Positions 10,696 through 20,577 of a stretch of DNA of 64,000 bases are shown one piece after another. The notes beneath the pieces are model-generated. The model was not told where the DNA came from, ran no database searches, and saw only the letters and a list, made by a program, of their open reading frames with translations. How positions within the stretch are numbered: position 1 is the first letter of the stretch; each line of letters starts with the position of its first letter. A program made the position numbers and the translations under genes. Source of the DNA: Ananas comosus (lineage: Eukaryota > Streptophyta > Magnoliopsida > Poales > Bromeliaceae); contig NW_017893384.1 of assembly GCF_001540865.1 (NCBI RefSeq), forward strand, positions 7,296 through 71,295. Reading direction: 5' to 3'.

Positions 10696-12699
10696 CTATG
10701 AATCTTCTTCCTTTTCTTCTATTTTGATTTTTGCAGTCAAAGCAGATTGAAAAATTTTTGTGACTTTGAATAATTGCATAGTTGTATTAAATTTGCGTGA
10801 CTCAAGTGAAATTTGAAAAATAAAAGTTTGACCAACAACATTTTTAATAATAGGAGGTAGTATAAATTTATTTGAATTGATTGCAATAGCAAGTTGTTGA
10901 GCAGGGACTCGTATCAAATCTTGCGCCGTTTTGCCAAAAATAGTGAAGTTCGCTGAACTGGTCTCATCCGCAACAATGGCATTTAACTTGTACCTTTTTT
11001 TCAAAATGATCTCTATATTAATTTAGTACATGATAATATAATTTTCGAATTAAAAGGAATATTTCATGTTTGAAATTGTAGTATTTGGGTTGAGAAATGT
11101 ACCATGGTACAGGTGACTGATCATTTTTTCCACATTGATTACACCAAAAAGTACCATCATAATCTTTTACTTCTCCTTTACAATCATAGCAGGCCTTGTA
11201 CCACCACTTATATGTCGTATCAATTTCTACTAATTTAGCTTGACAGGTATAATTCGTATTCTATATAAAAAAGAATAATGAATAAGTACATCTATTCAAT
11301 TATATGTTGAATTAATAATATATATAGCAATTTGTAGAGAATATAAGAGAAAGAATAAAATTGGCAATTTAAAGATATTCTAAATATACTTACCTCAGCT
11401 TCCATTGGATTTAATGCAAGTAATTCAGCAACAGTTTTACGATTCTTAAGCATTTGTTCATATGGGCTAATAGTTAGTTGTTGTGCCGCTTCAATATGTT
11501 TAATTGGTGCAATAGGTAGTTGGCTTCTGCATTAAAGTATCTATAAAAGTAAGTTATGAGAAATACTCGAATAAACTATACAGATAATGATACTTACCTA
11601 TCCAATGTATTTCGAAATGTTGTAACTTCTGGTATGTCCAAATTAATGTAAAACCTTGATGCTGAACATGTCGACAGATATAGCTTCTCTGGATATAGAT
11701 GTAAAATATAAGTGTAAGAACCATAAATAGCGACGGAAATAAACGCAAACAATTATAATATAAGCAAACATTGGACAAACCTTTATACATTCGCACGCTC
11801 ATACTTGCGAAAATAATTACAACCGGTCCAGCAGCTTCTTTTTCGTAAATTATATTTTCATCAAATTCCATAGCAAATTTGTCCCATAAAGTCACTGGAA
11901 AAGTATTATCCCTACAATGTTTTCACTATTTAAGTTAAATTGTTTCACATATGGTAAGAATTAAAGTTACACAATTAGATGCTAAAATAGTATTCAACTT
12001 ACTCTAAATCTTTTATCTCCATATTTCTTATTGGAGTAAGCTCATGACCAACATATGTATAAGAAATAGGACAAATAGTAGCAATACTTCCCAGCACATC
12101 TAATCAACATGAGGGTTAACAGAATGTTATTGCAGAATAAGTATATTGTGTTGCTTTAATAAAATGAAAGAATTAAAAGGAAGAAGAAAATGGTGTTACC
12201 TAAAAGGCAGGAGTCATTGTTTCTTTTACCTTTAATATAATCAAAACTCGAAAAATGAAAGCAATGAGATGGAATTGATTCAACATCATCCGTTGTTTCA
12301 GTAATTTTCGTCCATTTATTAATTTGTATCATGTACTTGTGGTCGACAATTTTATACTTATCTCTACTTGGTATGACATTAAAATTTTCGATAATGTATA
12401 CGGTCCCTTTAGAAATTATCGACTTGAAATGTTGTACATCAAACTTTCGAATGGTACCTTGCATAGAACTTCCCTACAATGAGAAAAATAGCCTTTGATT
12501 AAGAAGGAACTATCAACACATAAGCAGTCAATAAATAATAAAAGAAAAACTCAACCTTTTCATCTATGAGAAGACATTCCAAACTGATTATTTCATTTTT
12601 TTGTTTTGGTATCGTTGATTCCCATAACCTACAAACTCTAGTTTTGATTTTACTTCGTTGTTGTTGTAGTGTCAGCTGATCGAATAGCACAAATTCCAT
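10696..12699 (-). CDS. RPA1-like single-strand DNA-binding protein, eight exons, probably Helitron-borne
   Basis: Replication protein A large-subunit homologue, expected to bind single-stranded DNA in the nucleus. Reading exons with GT-AG introns gives an unbroken 441-residue frame: 12699-12556, 12473-12200, 12099-12003, 11911-11781, 11688-11598, 11526-11394, 11260-11103, 10993-10696. Residues 1-140 match the N-terminal OB fold of plant RPA1-like (DUF223) proteins, e.g. LLIDEKGSSMQGTIRK. About 150-290 is a second OB fold. About 291-430 is the C-terminal OB fold with a zinc ribbon C314-x2-C317-x12-C330-x2-C333, then YKLNAIVAD. The start is the first ATG after a T-rich AG; an upstream exon is possible. 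The exon 7/8 acceptor (AAAAAAAG) is weak. Such genes accompany plant Helitrons, and a Helitron 3' end lies 2 kb downstream in the same orientation. No Rep/helicase is present. A host RPA paralogue is the alternative. Confidence 0.75.
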
Positions 12700-12779
12700 C
12701 CGTGGTGCTCCTATTAATACGAAAAAAAAAAACAACATTACAATCTAACTATTAAATTATGTTAAAATTACTACTTTGT

Positions 12780-13182
12780 TGTCACGTCCCGGGGCCGATT
12801 TTAAAAGCCTTTTAAAAACAGAGTTGCGAAAAACGTGCCATTTTTTTTTTTTTTTTTTCAATCTGGCCCACGCGACGTACAGATCCGCCACAAATACAAA
12901 GTTCCTCTGTCCACTCGGACAGAGTCTCCTTTGTATTTGCACGGCGTACCAGCTATACAACAGGATCTCAACCACAACCTACATTTACCAAACAACAACC
13001 AAAGCATGATATGCATTTCCATACAGCTAACAATCCTTAGAATGATGCATGCCTCTAAGCACTCCTTAGGCGCTGGATGATGCAATGCACAATACAACAA
13101 ACATCCTATTTAAAAGTGCTCCCCATACGGAAGCTTTTGTTTTTAAACTCTAATTCATTCATTCATAAAAACCATTCGAAAA
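12780..13182 (-). mobile_element. LTR end fragment (family F), truncated at an N
   Basis: Begins TGTCACGTCCCGGGG, the inverse of the GGGGCGTGACA terminus used by several LTRs here, then has a T run, a GATCCGCC block and the terminal hairpin at 12891-12939. It stops at the single N (13183). Only the last ~400 bp of the LTR are present, in minus orientation, and it truncates the putative Helitron. Confidence 0.75.
12891..12939 (-). other. LTR-terminal hairpin H2 (family F)
   Basis: Arms CAAATACAAAG / CTTTGTATTTG (11 bp perfect) enclose CTCTGTCC / GGACAGAG (8 bp perfect). The same fold with different but complementary bases occurs in the other LTR families of this window. Confidence 0.7.
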
Positions 13183-13183
13183 N

Positions 13184-13222
<39 letters not shown>
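13184..13222. repeat. (TA)n microsatellite
   Basis: About 39 bases of TA repeat directly after a single N, running into the TRIM that follows. Confidence 0.9.
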
Positions 13223-13229
<7 letters not shown>

Positions 13230-13233
<4 letters not shown>

Positions 13234-13504
13234 AAACAACCGTTGTACTCTAAAAGCTTAAGCTGTTAGAGAACAGTGTTTTTAAATATTTTTATATTTA
13301 ACACTCCCCCTCACGTCTGGGCTCGAGACTTTTTAGTCGGCCCATGACGTGAGCTTGAATTAAATGGGAGGAAATTAATTTGCTAGGAGCCTGGCGTGAC
13401 TCGAACTCAGGACCTCCTGCTCTGATATCATGTGAAACAACCGTTGTACTCTAAAAGCTTAAGCTGTTAGAGAACAGTGTTTTAAAACATTTTTATATTT
13501 AACA
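13230..13504 (-). mobile_element. TRIM retrotransposon, 275 bp, 74-bp LTRs
   Basis: Two 74-bp direct repeats (13230-13303 and 13431-13504) read TGTTAAATAT...GTTTCACA on the minus strand. Just inside the right one is a primer-binding site TGATATCAGAGC (13430-13419). Just inside the left one is the polypurine tract GAGGGGGAG (13312-13304). The 127-bp interior encodes nothing. The TSD is hidden by the adjacent TA-rich sequence. Confidence 0.9.
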
Positions 13505-13685
13505 ATATATAAAACACATGCTGTGAGATCCCTGGTGTTTGACTGTGGAGGCTTGTCGATAGCTCTGGAGAGTGTCAGGACAAGTCCGAGTTGCGTTGGC
13601 GTCAAATAGATGTAAAACGGACTCCGTGCGACGCGAGGGCGGCTTATCGCGAAGAATTCTGTAAACTGCAGCTTTCTCTGCTTGC

Positions 13686-13791
13686 TGTACCGGTACAAGC
13701 TTAGTGGCTGTACCGGTACAACCAGCGCGAAACAGCTCAAATGCTCTCGGGTTGGCTCTTGTACCGGTACAGGATCCCGTGTACCGGTACA
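13686..13791 (+). repeat. four TGTACCGGTACA palindromes in LTR family E
   Basis: Perfect 12-bp palindromes at 13686, 13709, 13760 and 13780, spaced 20-51 bp. They lie in the presumed U3 of the LTR, just upstream of the pyrimidine-rich leader. Confidence 0.9.
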
Positions 13792-14165
13792 AGGGAGTAG
13801 GTAGAGGGCTAAAACAGTAAAATCTCACCTCGTTTGTATCTCCTTCACCTCCCCTCTCCTCTTAAGTGTCCGAGTAGAGAGAGAGAGAGTACTTCCTGCT
13901 CTTCTCCATCTTCTTCTTCTCCTCTCTCTCTCTAGGTGTTGGTGGAGAGTCCGGTTGGGGATTTCGTCGCCGACGTCGCGCCGCGAGTCGTTCGAGCGCA
14001 CTTGCTGCCGGAGCTTTGCGAGGAGGCCGGGCGAGGGAGCGTCGTCACTGTTCTTGACGTCGCGCCGAGGTTCAATGCTGTCGAGGTGGGTGATTCGGCG
14101 TCTTTTCTGGATTTTGGGCAAGTGTTACTATTTCTACTCGGTTAGTAGCTGTTTTGCTGAAATCC

Positions 14166-15089
14166 NNNNNNNNNNNNNNNNNNNNNNNNNNNNNNNNNNN
14201 NNNNNNNNNNNNNNNNNNNNNNNNNNNNNNNNNNNNNNNNNNNNNNNNNNNNNNNNNNNNNNNNNNNNNNNNNNNNNNNNNNNNNNNNNNNNNNNNNNNN
14301 NNNNNNNNNNNNNNNNNNNNNNNNNNNNNNNNNNNNNNNNNNNNNNNNNNNNNNNNNNNNNNNNNNNNNNNNNNNNNNNNNNNNNNNNNNNNNNNNNNNN
14401 NNNNNNNNNNNNNNNNNNNNNNNNNNNNNNNNNNNNNNNNNNNNNNNNNNNNNNNNNNNNNNNNNNNNNNNNNNNNNNNNNNNNNNNNNNNNNNNNNNNN
14501 NNNNNNNNNNNNNNNNNNNNNNNNNNNNNNNNNNNNNNNNNNNNNNNNNNNNNNNNNNNNNNNNNNNNNNNNNNNNNNNNNNNNNNNNNNNNNNNNNNNN
14601 NNNNNNNNNNNNNNNNNNNNNNNNNNNNNNNNNNNNNNNNNNNNNNNNNNNNNNNNNNNNNNNNNNNNNNNNNNNNNNNNNNNNNNNNNNNNNNNNNNNN
14701 NNNNNNNNNNNNNNNNNNNNNNNNNNNNNNNNNNNNNNNNNNNNNNNNNNNNNNNNNNNNNNNNNNNNNNNNNNNNNNNNNNNNNNNNNNNNNNNNNNNN
14801 NNNNNNNNNNNNNNNNNNNNNNNNNNNNNNNNNNNNNNNNNNNNNNNNNNNNNNNNNNNNNNNNNNNNNNNNNNNNNNNNNNNNNNNNNNNNNNNNNNNN
14901 NNNNNNNNNNNNNNNNNNNNNNNNNNNNNNNNNNNNNNNNNNNNNNNNNNNNNNNNNNNNNNNNNNNNNNNNNNNNNNNNNNNNNNNNNNNNNNNNNNNN
15001 NNNNNNNNNNNNNNNNNNNNNNNNNNNNNNNNNNNNNNNNNNNNNNNNNNNNNNNNNNNNNNNNNNNNNNNNNNNNNNNNNNNNNNNNN
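14166..15089. other. assembly gap (924 N)
   Basis: Unknown sequence inside LTR E. Long ORFs that appear to cross it are artefacts of N translation. Confidence 0.99.
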
Positions 15090-15136
15090 CTCCCTTCTGT
15101 AGACTTAGTGGGTGACCGATGTCGTTTTGGGCGGTA

Positions 15137-15177
15137 CCCACTGAGGACTACTTGTTTTTACAGTAGTTCTCACGCCC
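15137..15177 (+). other. LTR hairpin H1 (family E)
   Basis: CCCACT is followed by stem GAGGACTAC / GTAGTTCTC around an 11-base loop, then CACGCCC. About 20 bases downstream lies TTATGTTTTGCAG, a 3' splice-site-like sequence. Confidence 0.6.
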
Positions 15178-15475
15178 AGTTGTTACTTATGTTTTGCAGA
15201 GCCACAGGTGCCGACTGCTGCATCTTCCGCCGATCAGGATCGAGGCAAGGGCGTTGCGAGCTAGAGCCCTACCCGACAGTCAGAGCTAGAGGCTTTCCCC
15301 TACTGCAGGTAGTTGTTGTTTTGGAGTTTATGTACATAGTTGTTTAACTCGCCAGTGCGAGTAGTTTTGTATTTTGGATGCTAGCTATGTATATGAAACT
15401 CAGTTATTTAGTTGTTCTTGAGCAGCTCTATGCTACTGTTTGTAGTATCGTTTTTCTACAGGTACTTTGACGCTT

Positions 15476-15504
15476 CGTATACAGGGGAAACTCCTTTGTA
15501 TACG
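15476..15504 (+). other. LTR-terminal hairpin H2 (family E)
   Basis: Arms CGTATACA / TGTATACG flank a short loop and are followed by GCGGATTTG and GTGCCC, the same order as in the other LTR families. Confidence 0.6.
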
Positions 15505-15603
15505 GCGGATTTGTCGACGTGCCCGGGGAACGTGATATCCGGGGCGTGACACATGCAGCTCGATCGACATGCATGAAATCATATATAACAAACATGTCAA
15601 TCA

Positions 15604-15785
15604 CGGACCATCCCTAAAGCAAGTGGCAAAGGGCTTGGTGGTTGATACCCGAAACCCAAGTTCGAATCCTAGTTGATTCATATTTCCAGCTAAGTTAAGT
15701 TCGAATCCTAGTTGATTCACATTTCCAGCTAAGTTTATTTCTAAATGAAATAAACGAAGCGGGTAGCGTGCTATCTATCTCGAAA
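15604..15785 (+). mobile_element. tRNA-derived SINE with duplicated B-box segment
   Basis: Same family as 7330-7481: A-box-like AAAGCAAGTGGCAAAGG, B box GTTCGAATCC, body with GAAGCGGGTAGCGTGCT. A 39-bp segment containing the B box is tandemly duplicated (15658-15696 and 15697-15735). A perfect 17-bp duplication AACAAACATGTCAATCA flanks the element (15587-15603 and 15786-15802). Confidence 0.92.
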
Positions 15786-15802
15786 AACAAACATGTCAAT
15801 CA

Positions 15803-16642
15803 AAAAGTTGTGATATTTTCATGTCTTTTTTTTTATTAATTATTATTTTTATTTTTTGGTCCAGAGCCTCCTTGCAAAAATCACATACTCCTCGAATGCC
15901 TAAAGTGTAGTATATATACATTGATCGAGTGAAATGCCTAATATTTAACCAAAATGTACTGGATTGAGTTTAAACTACGTTCCGAGTAGTTAATTTCACG
16001 ATCCAACGTCGAATAATATTATATAAGTTATTGAATGCATACTCCAGAAGATAATATTGTGTTTAATTAGGAACATGGGCTGTGTTCCGAAAACGATGGT
16101 AGTTTCCTTTGAAATCCGAAAGGTGGAAAACTAGGCTAAAAACTGCTTTTCGGAAAGTAAATCCGTGTTCCTGCGAAAGAAACCCTGAGATGTCTCATTT
16201 TTCGGAAAACCATGTTATGTTCTAGAATCATGTTTCAAGTCCGATCTGACCCTAACTTAATCTAATAATAGTTTAGGGCCCGCGCTTTGCGGCAGATCAA
16301 CATCGACAACCTAAAATCTTAGTTCGATTTTCGATTTAAAATCAAATTTTAAAATTTGATTTTATAGTTGAATTTTAAATTATTACTCAGATTTAAAATT
16401 CAGAATTGATGAATTTCAAATGAACACCTTTCACACTTATATTTTAAATATTACTTTTGACTTTTAAATATCAAATATCAAATTTAAAATTTTAGATTTC
16501 AAATATTAGATTTTATATTTTAAATTTTAAAANGAGCCGCCCACCCCCGCCGCGCTCGCCCCGCGTGCTCGCACTCGCCTCGCACGCCCGTGCGTCCACC
16601 CGTGGGGGGAGAAGGAGAGAGGGGAAGAGAGAGAGGGGGGAG
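15803..16642. other. AT-rich DNA with a possible decayed Helitron end
   Basis: At 16274-16292, minus strand, CCGCAAAGCGCGG then CCCTAAAC resembles a Helitron 3' hairpin but the CTRR is altered. After the single N at 16533, 16534-16640 is abruptly GC- then GA-rich, suggesting a join between unrelated sequences. No gene. Confidence 0.4.
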
Positions 16643-17178
16643 TGTCACACCCCAATAATCCCACATCGAATAGGAATGGGGATGTGATTGGGTATATATA
16701 AGACTTAGACACTATTAATAATAACTGGACTTAAGCATTTTGGTCCGGTGGTTGGGCCCAACGAGTTATTGTTGCTACTGGGCTGGGTTGTTTACATTCG
16801 GTATCAGAGCCAATCACCAGTCGAAAATGTGTGACGAGTCTGGACTGAGCCAGGGTCTAAAAGACAAGGTAATAGGCTATGCTGGAGTCTGCATATGACA
16901 AGATGACCGGCTATGTCTGGGTCTGGATGACAAGGCTAGCGAGATGAGTCTCACATCGCCTGGTGGTCTTGGGCTGTGTGTGCGATTGGACTAACGAAGA
17001 GTCAGGGCCTTAACGGGGGGAGTCTATCACACCCCAATAATCCCACATCGGATAGGAATGGAGATGTGATTGGGTATATATGAGACTTAGACACTAGTAA
17101 TAATAACTAGGCTTAACCATTTTGGGCTGGTGGTTGAGCCCAACGAGTTATTATTGCTAGTGGGCTGGGTCGTTTACA
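16643..17178 (+). mobile_element. Cassandra-related TRIM lacking the 5S segment
   Basis: LTRs 16643-16796 and about 17023-17178 begin TGTCACACCCC (TCTATCACACCCC in the second) and end GTTTACA. The interior starts with CGGTATCAGAGCC (primer-binding site) and ends with a purine run AACGGGGGGA. Its interior (CCAGGGTCT, GCTAGCGAGATGAGTCTCAC, ATCGCCTGGT) matches that of the Cassandra element at 24869-25352. The first part of the LTR also resembles Cassandra (GGCTTAAGCATTTTGG), but the 5S-derived part is replaced by a different sequence. Confidence 0.82.
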
Positions 17179-17706
17179 GGCTGGTATACTATTGGTAGCA
17201 TGGAGGCCTCCGTACTACTAAGCTGTTTTCAATGATGCGGCTTTCAAATCGACGATCGGCTCTATTAGACTTGATCTACACTATTAAAATTATTTGTAAC
17301 TAAATTTTATAATTTTTCGACATCATTTGGCTAGTGATCAAAAGGTCTCAAAATTGACAATTTTAATGGTCGATGTGATCGTTTGTGAATTTAACGGTAT
17401 AAAATAATTCAAATTTGATGAAATTTTTATAGAAAATTTTTTTCACTATTTTGAGTAAGATCAATACCTCTGATCTTAAATTCAAGTCTTTTATCATTAT
17501 TTGTTTTGAGACTTTTATTTCCAGTAATTTATTTTTGGACTATTCATTTGATAGATAGATAATGTCGAAAAATTATGAAATTTAGTTTCCAAATACTTTC
17601 AATAGTGTAGATCAAATCTAACGGAACTGATCATCGACTTGAAAGCTACATCATTGAAAACAACTTGATACCACGGAGGCCTCCGTGCTGCCGATACTAT
17701 ACCAGC
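17179..17706. mobile_element. foldback MITE, about 530 bp
   Basis: Termini GGCTGGTATACTAT and ATACTATACCAGCC are inverted, with similarity extending through TTTTCAATGATGCGGCTTTC on the left arm. Related to the MITEs at 861, 58590 and 59201. It sits exactly between the TRIM and the (CT)n preceding the Ty3 element. Confidence 0.78.
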
Positions 17707-17893
17707 CTAACTCTCTCTCTCTGTAAGAAAGTGAATTCTCGAAATACGAGGATTAGACTTCGATGAGAATCGACTAGTTGTCGGTTGAGTAAGCTTCGGA
17801 AAGTCCGAAGGTGATTATAATGCATAAAGTGCATTAAAGAAAGGTCCGCGAGAGCACCAGTGCAAAAATCTGCACTGGAGCAGAAATGCTCTC

Positions 17894-18185
17894 GGGGACC
17901 GGTCCCTGGCAGGGAGGGACCGGTCCCATCAGGCTGGGCTGCGGGGGTCTCTGATGAGACCGGTCCCTGGCAGTGAGGGACCGGTTCCCGAACGTTGGCC
18001 CAGCGAAAACAGCCGAAATTTGGCTAAGTCCCGAAAATCTACCTCTCGGGAACTGGTCTCTCGGACAAGGACCGGTCTCCCAGGGACCGGTCTCTCAGGC
18101 AAGGACCGGTTCCTGAACGCGAAATCCTTCAGCCCGAGATGGAAGGCTCTCGGGGACCGGTCTCCCCGAGCTGGGACCAGTCCCT
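17894..18185 (+). repeat. array of about ten ACCGGT palindromes (5' LTR)
   Basis: Eight intact ACCGGT cores (near 17898, 17919, 17959, 17979, 18071, 18085, 18104, 18155) and two decayed ones (18054, 18175). The best copies are the perfect palindrome GGGACCGGTCCC. Spacing is irregular, 14-60 bp. Confidence 0.9.
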
Positions 18186-18476
18186 CACCACGAAAATGCC
18201 CAGTGAGGGCTGGTTCAGAAGATAAAAAGTTGAGGGGGCTATCTGCAAAATGGTCTTTAATAGAGGCTGGGGCACCTCTCTATCCCTCTCACTTGCTCTT
18301 TCTCCCTCTCACACTCTTTCCCTCTCTCTCTCTAGGAAGAAAAGAAAGAGAAGAAGAAGGAGAAGAAGAAAAAGAAGAAAAAGAGGAGAAAAGAAAGAGA
18401 AGATCAAGAAGAAGAAGAAGATTGTCTTCTTCTCTCTCTCCTTCAAGCTAGAGCAAGCTTGGAGCTTTGTTTAGAG

Positions 18477-19765
18477 GTAAGATCTAAACCCTCTAATGGT
18501 ATTTTTAGGGTTTGGGGTTTTTATGGTTTAGAAATGGTTTGAATGGAACCTATAGAAGCTAGGGAGAAGGTTCGAGCTCGAAATCGAAGCTCGCACCACG
18601 GATTTCTCCTTCGTTGCCATTCTAGGGCACAGACTTGGGATTTTGAAAATCTACAGTTTTGATCTCATGTGATGGGTCACAAACCTAATTGCTAGGTCTC
18701 GGAACGCGTCGGCGAAGACGGTTTCTCGATCCCACGAGCGGATGCGGAGAAATCGCCGAATCAGGTACTTGAGGGCTCGCTTCGCCCCGAGGAGTTAAGG
18801 CGGCGTGCAAGGACCGCAGCGTCGAGTTTTCTACCATAGCGATATCGCCACGAGGTGGGTGGTGACCATCCCGAAGCAACTGGGCCCCCTTCTATGTCTT
18901 AGTACATTTTGATTCTTGCATCTTGAATTATTGCATTATAGGATGATCGTGCATTGCTTTTCCTTATGCTTTCCTAGATGATATCGTAGCATGTACTGGA
19001 TACCTGATATAGTGGATTGATAAGGACTGGGTCGAGACTTGTGAATCCTATAGTGCAGAGAAAAAGATGGGCTCAATGGTTGGTTTAATGTTAAACAAAG
19101 AAGGAGTGGCATTTAGTCGATAGTAGACAATGAACGAGTGGCAATCTAGTTGATAGTGTATAAGAAAACAAGTGATACATGTCAAACTTAGTGTATACGA
19201 CACCTATGGAATAGATGATGATCGTAAACCTAGAGGATAGGGTACCCTCGAGTGGAGAGGCTTGGATCATGCTCACGGTCTGTTTCTTTTAATTTGTGAT
19301 GGAAGCCCCACACAAGAAGTGCGCTCCGGAGTTGGTCACGTGGGATTGCCTATTTTGGGTCCCAAGGGATTTGCCTATTTTGGGTCCCGGCAGACGGTCT
19401 CGGTTCGTAGTGCGAGTTGACCCTCCCTACCTTCGAAATGGCTAGTGAGCGGTAGGCGAGCCTTCAGGGAAGCCACGAGATTAAGATAAACAAGTAAATG
19501 AGATTGATGAACAAGTACATAGCTTTACTTTTTGGACATGATGACAGGTTAGTTGCTTATCATTTCATTGTACATGCATTCATATGTTTATGATTCGGCC
19601 ATAGTAGTGTAGCTTTACTATCCAGTCTTTACAGCTTTGCTTATTATTTACCTATCTATCTAGTTATCTACTTGTGCCCACTTGGACCTAGTGGCGAGAC
19701 CGGCGGAGTCGGCGGTCGAACCCACTGGGAACTATGGAAGATAGTTCTCACCCCACTCTTTTCAG
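18477..19765 (+). other. putative intron inside the 5' LTR
   Basis: AGAG|GTAAGATC follows a pyrimidine- then purine-rich leader, and CTCTTTTCAG|GTTCG lies 1289 bases on, 10 bases after hairpin H1. Both sites are kept in the 3' LTR. Similar pairs occur in the other LTR families here. Splicing itself cannot be shown from sequence. Confidence 0.4.
19721..19755 (+). other. LTR hairpin H1 (5' LTR of the Del/Tekay-type element)
   Basis: CCCACT then stem GGGAACTAT / ATAGTTCTC (one G-U) around loop GGAAG, then ACCCC. The 3' LTR has it at about 31198-31233. Confidence 0.65.
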
Positions 19766-20127
19766 GTTCGAGTTTGGGTGTCCCCGGCGAGCGTGAGGAT
19801 CGCGGTAAGGGCCCGGCGCTCTAGTTGCATTAGCTACCTACCTTTTTGTATTAGCTCTACCCTGTATTTATATTTGAGAGTAGATGTCGTATAGGGTGAG
19901 GTTGAGAGTGCTTGTACTCAATGCTTTGGAAGAATGTAAAAGATGGAATTATAGGAATGAGTGAATGAATGTAATAGATAGAACTTTCTCTCTTTATGTA
20001 CTTGTATGTTTCATACTTGTATCTTGCTCTCGTTTTTGTTAGCACTGGTGGTGCTCTTCGCGATCGTGTATTTATGAATTGATTTCCTGGGTAAATTCTT
20101 ATACATGATCAGTTGGTTAGCTTTGGG

Positions 20128-20149
20128 CGGACATGGGAGGTCCTGTCCG
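20128..20149 (+). other. LTR-terminal hairpin H2 (Del/Tekay-type element)
   Basis: Arms CGGACA / TGTCCG, followed by TTCGGCGTTTG and GCGCCC. It is shorter than H2 in the other families but in the same place, about 60 bases before the LTR end. Confidence 0.5.
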
Positions 20150-20217
20150 TTCGGCGTTTGTTCAATGCGCCCGGACCGGACCAAATTGGTAGCAGTCTCG
20201 GGGCGTGACAGATAAAG

Positions 20218-20229
20218 TGGTATCAGAGC
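20218..20229 (+). other. primer-binding site, initiator tRNA-Met
   Basis: TGGTATCAGAGC, seven bases after the LTR end at 20210. Confidence 0.95.
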
Positions 20230-20577
20230 ACTAAGTGCAAGTAAAGAGAGAGTCTAAGATGACCTAGGAGACCTAGGTTGGTGAACTTTAAGGTTGTAGT
20301 GACGTGAGTGAACGTGAACCTATGACGGTGGCGGAAGTCGATCGATTGGGTCGGAGTTGGTGTTATGTCTCTAGTTGTGAATAGAGACGGATCCAAGTGA
20401 CACTAGTTTCTAGGCTCGTGGTGATTGTGTCGGCGGCCGACGACGCGATACCAAGAGTCCAGAACTAGAACACTTGCATGCTTCCGCTCGATTTCATTAT
20501 TGAGTCGTTTAATTTCGCGAACGCTAAGAAGTTATCGGATTAAGATAACTAACCGAGTTGTTGCTTTTCAGGAGCAA

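Larger units (their letters stand above)
13505..15551 (+). mobile_element. long LTR (family E) with a 924-base assembly gap
   Basis: The right terminus is GGGGCGTGACA (15551). Order: U3-like part with four ACCGGT palindromes, a (GA)n/(CTT) leader around 13865-13930, GC-rich sequence, gap 14166-15089, hairpin H1 at 15137, hairpin H2 at 15476, a GGCGGATTTG..GTGCCC block, end. No coding domain. The left edge is uncertain because it abuts the TRIM; TGTGAGATCC near 13520 could be the true start. I see no TSD. Confidence 0.7.
17722..20210 (+). repeat. 5' LTR of the Del/Tekay-type element (2489 bp)
   Basis: Starts TGTAAGAAAGTG, ends GGGGCGTGACA. From left: ACCGGT palindrome array (17894-18185), TATA-like GATAAAAAG (18221-18229), CT-rich then GAA-rich leader (18270-18440), 5' splice-site-like AGAG|GTAAG (18476/18477), an AT-balanced stretch, hairpin H1, CTCTTTTCAG (ends 19765), hairpin H2 (20128-20149). 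Frames within it, including one of 165 codons at 17954, cross the palindrome array and are not credible genes. Confidence 0.9.

Noticed and set aside
13225..13509. TSD of the 275-bp TRIM
   Set aside because: Left flank is TG/TA repeat and right flank ATATA; no reliable match.
13955..15347. Open frames of 335-397 codons around 14-15 kb
   Set aside because: They consist almost entirely of N translated as X across the 924-base gap.
17954..18451. 165-codon ORF in the 5' LTR, partly matched in the 3' LTR
   Set aside because: It runs through the ACCGGT array and GAA-repeat leader; the 3' LTR copy opens at a different start. Low-complexity composition, no domain.
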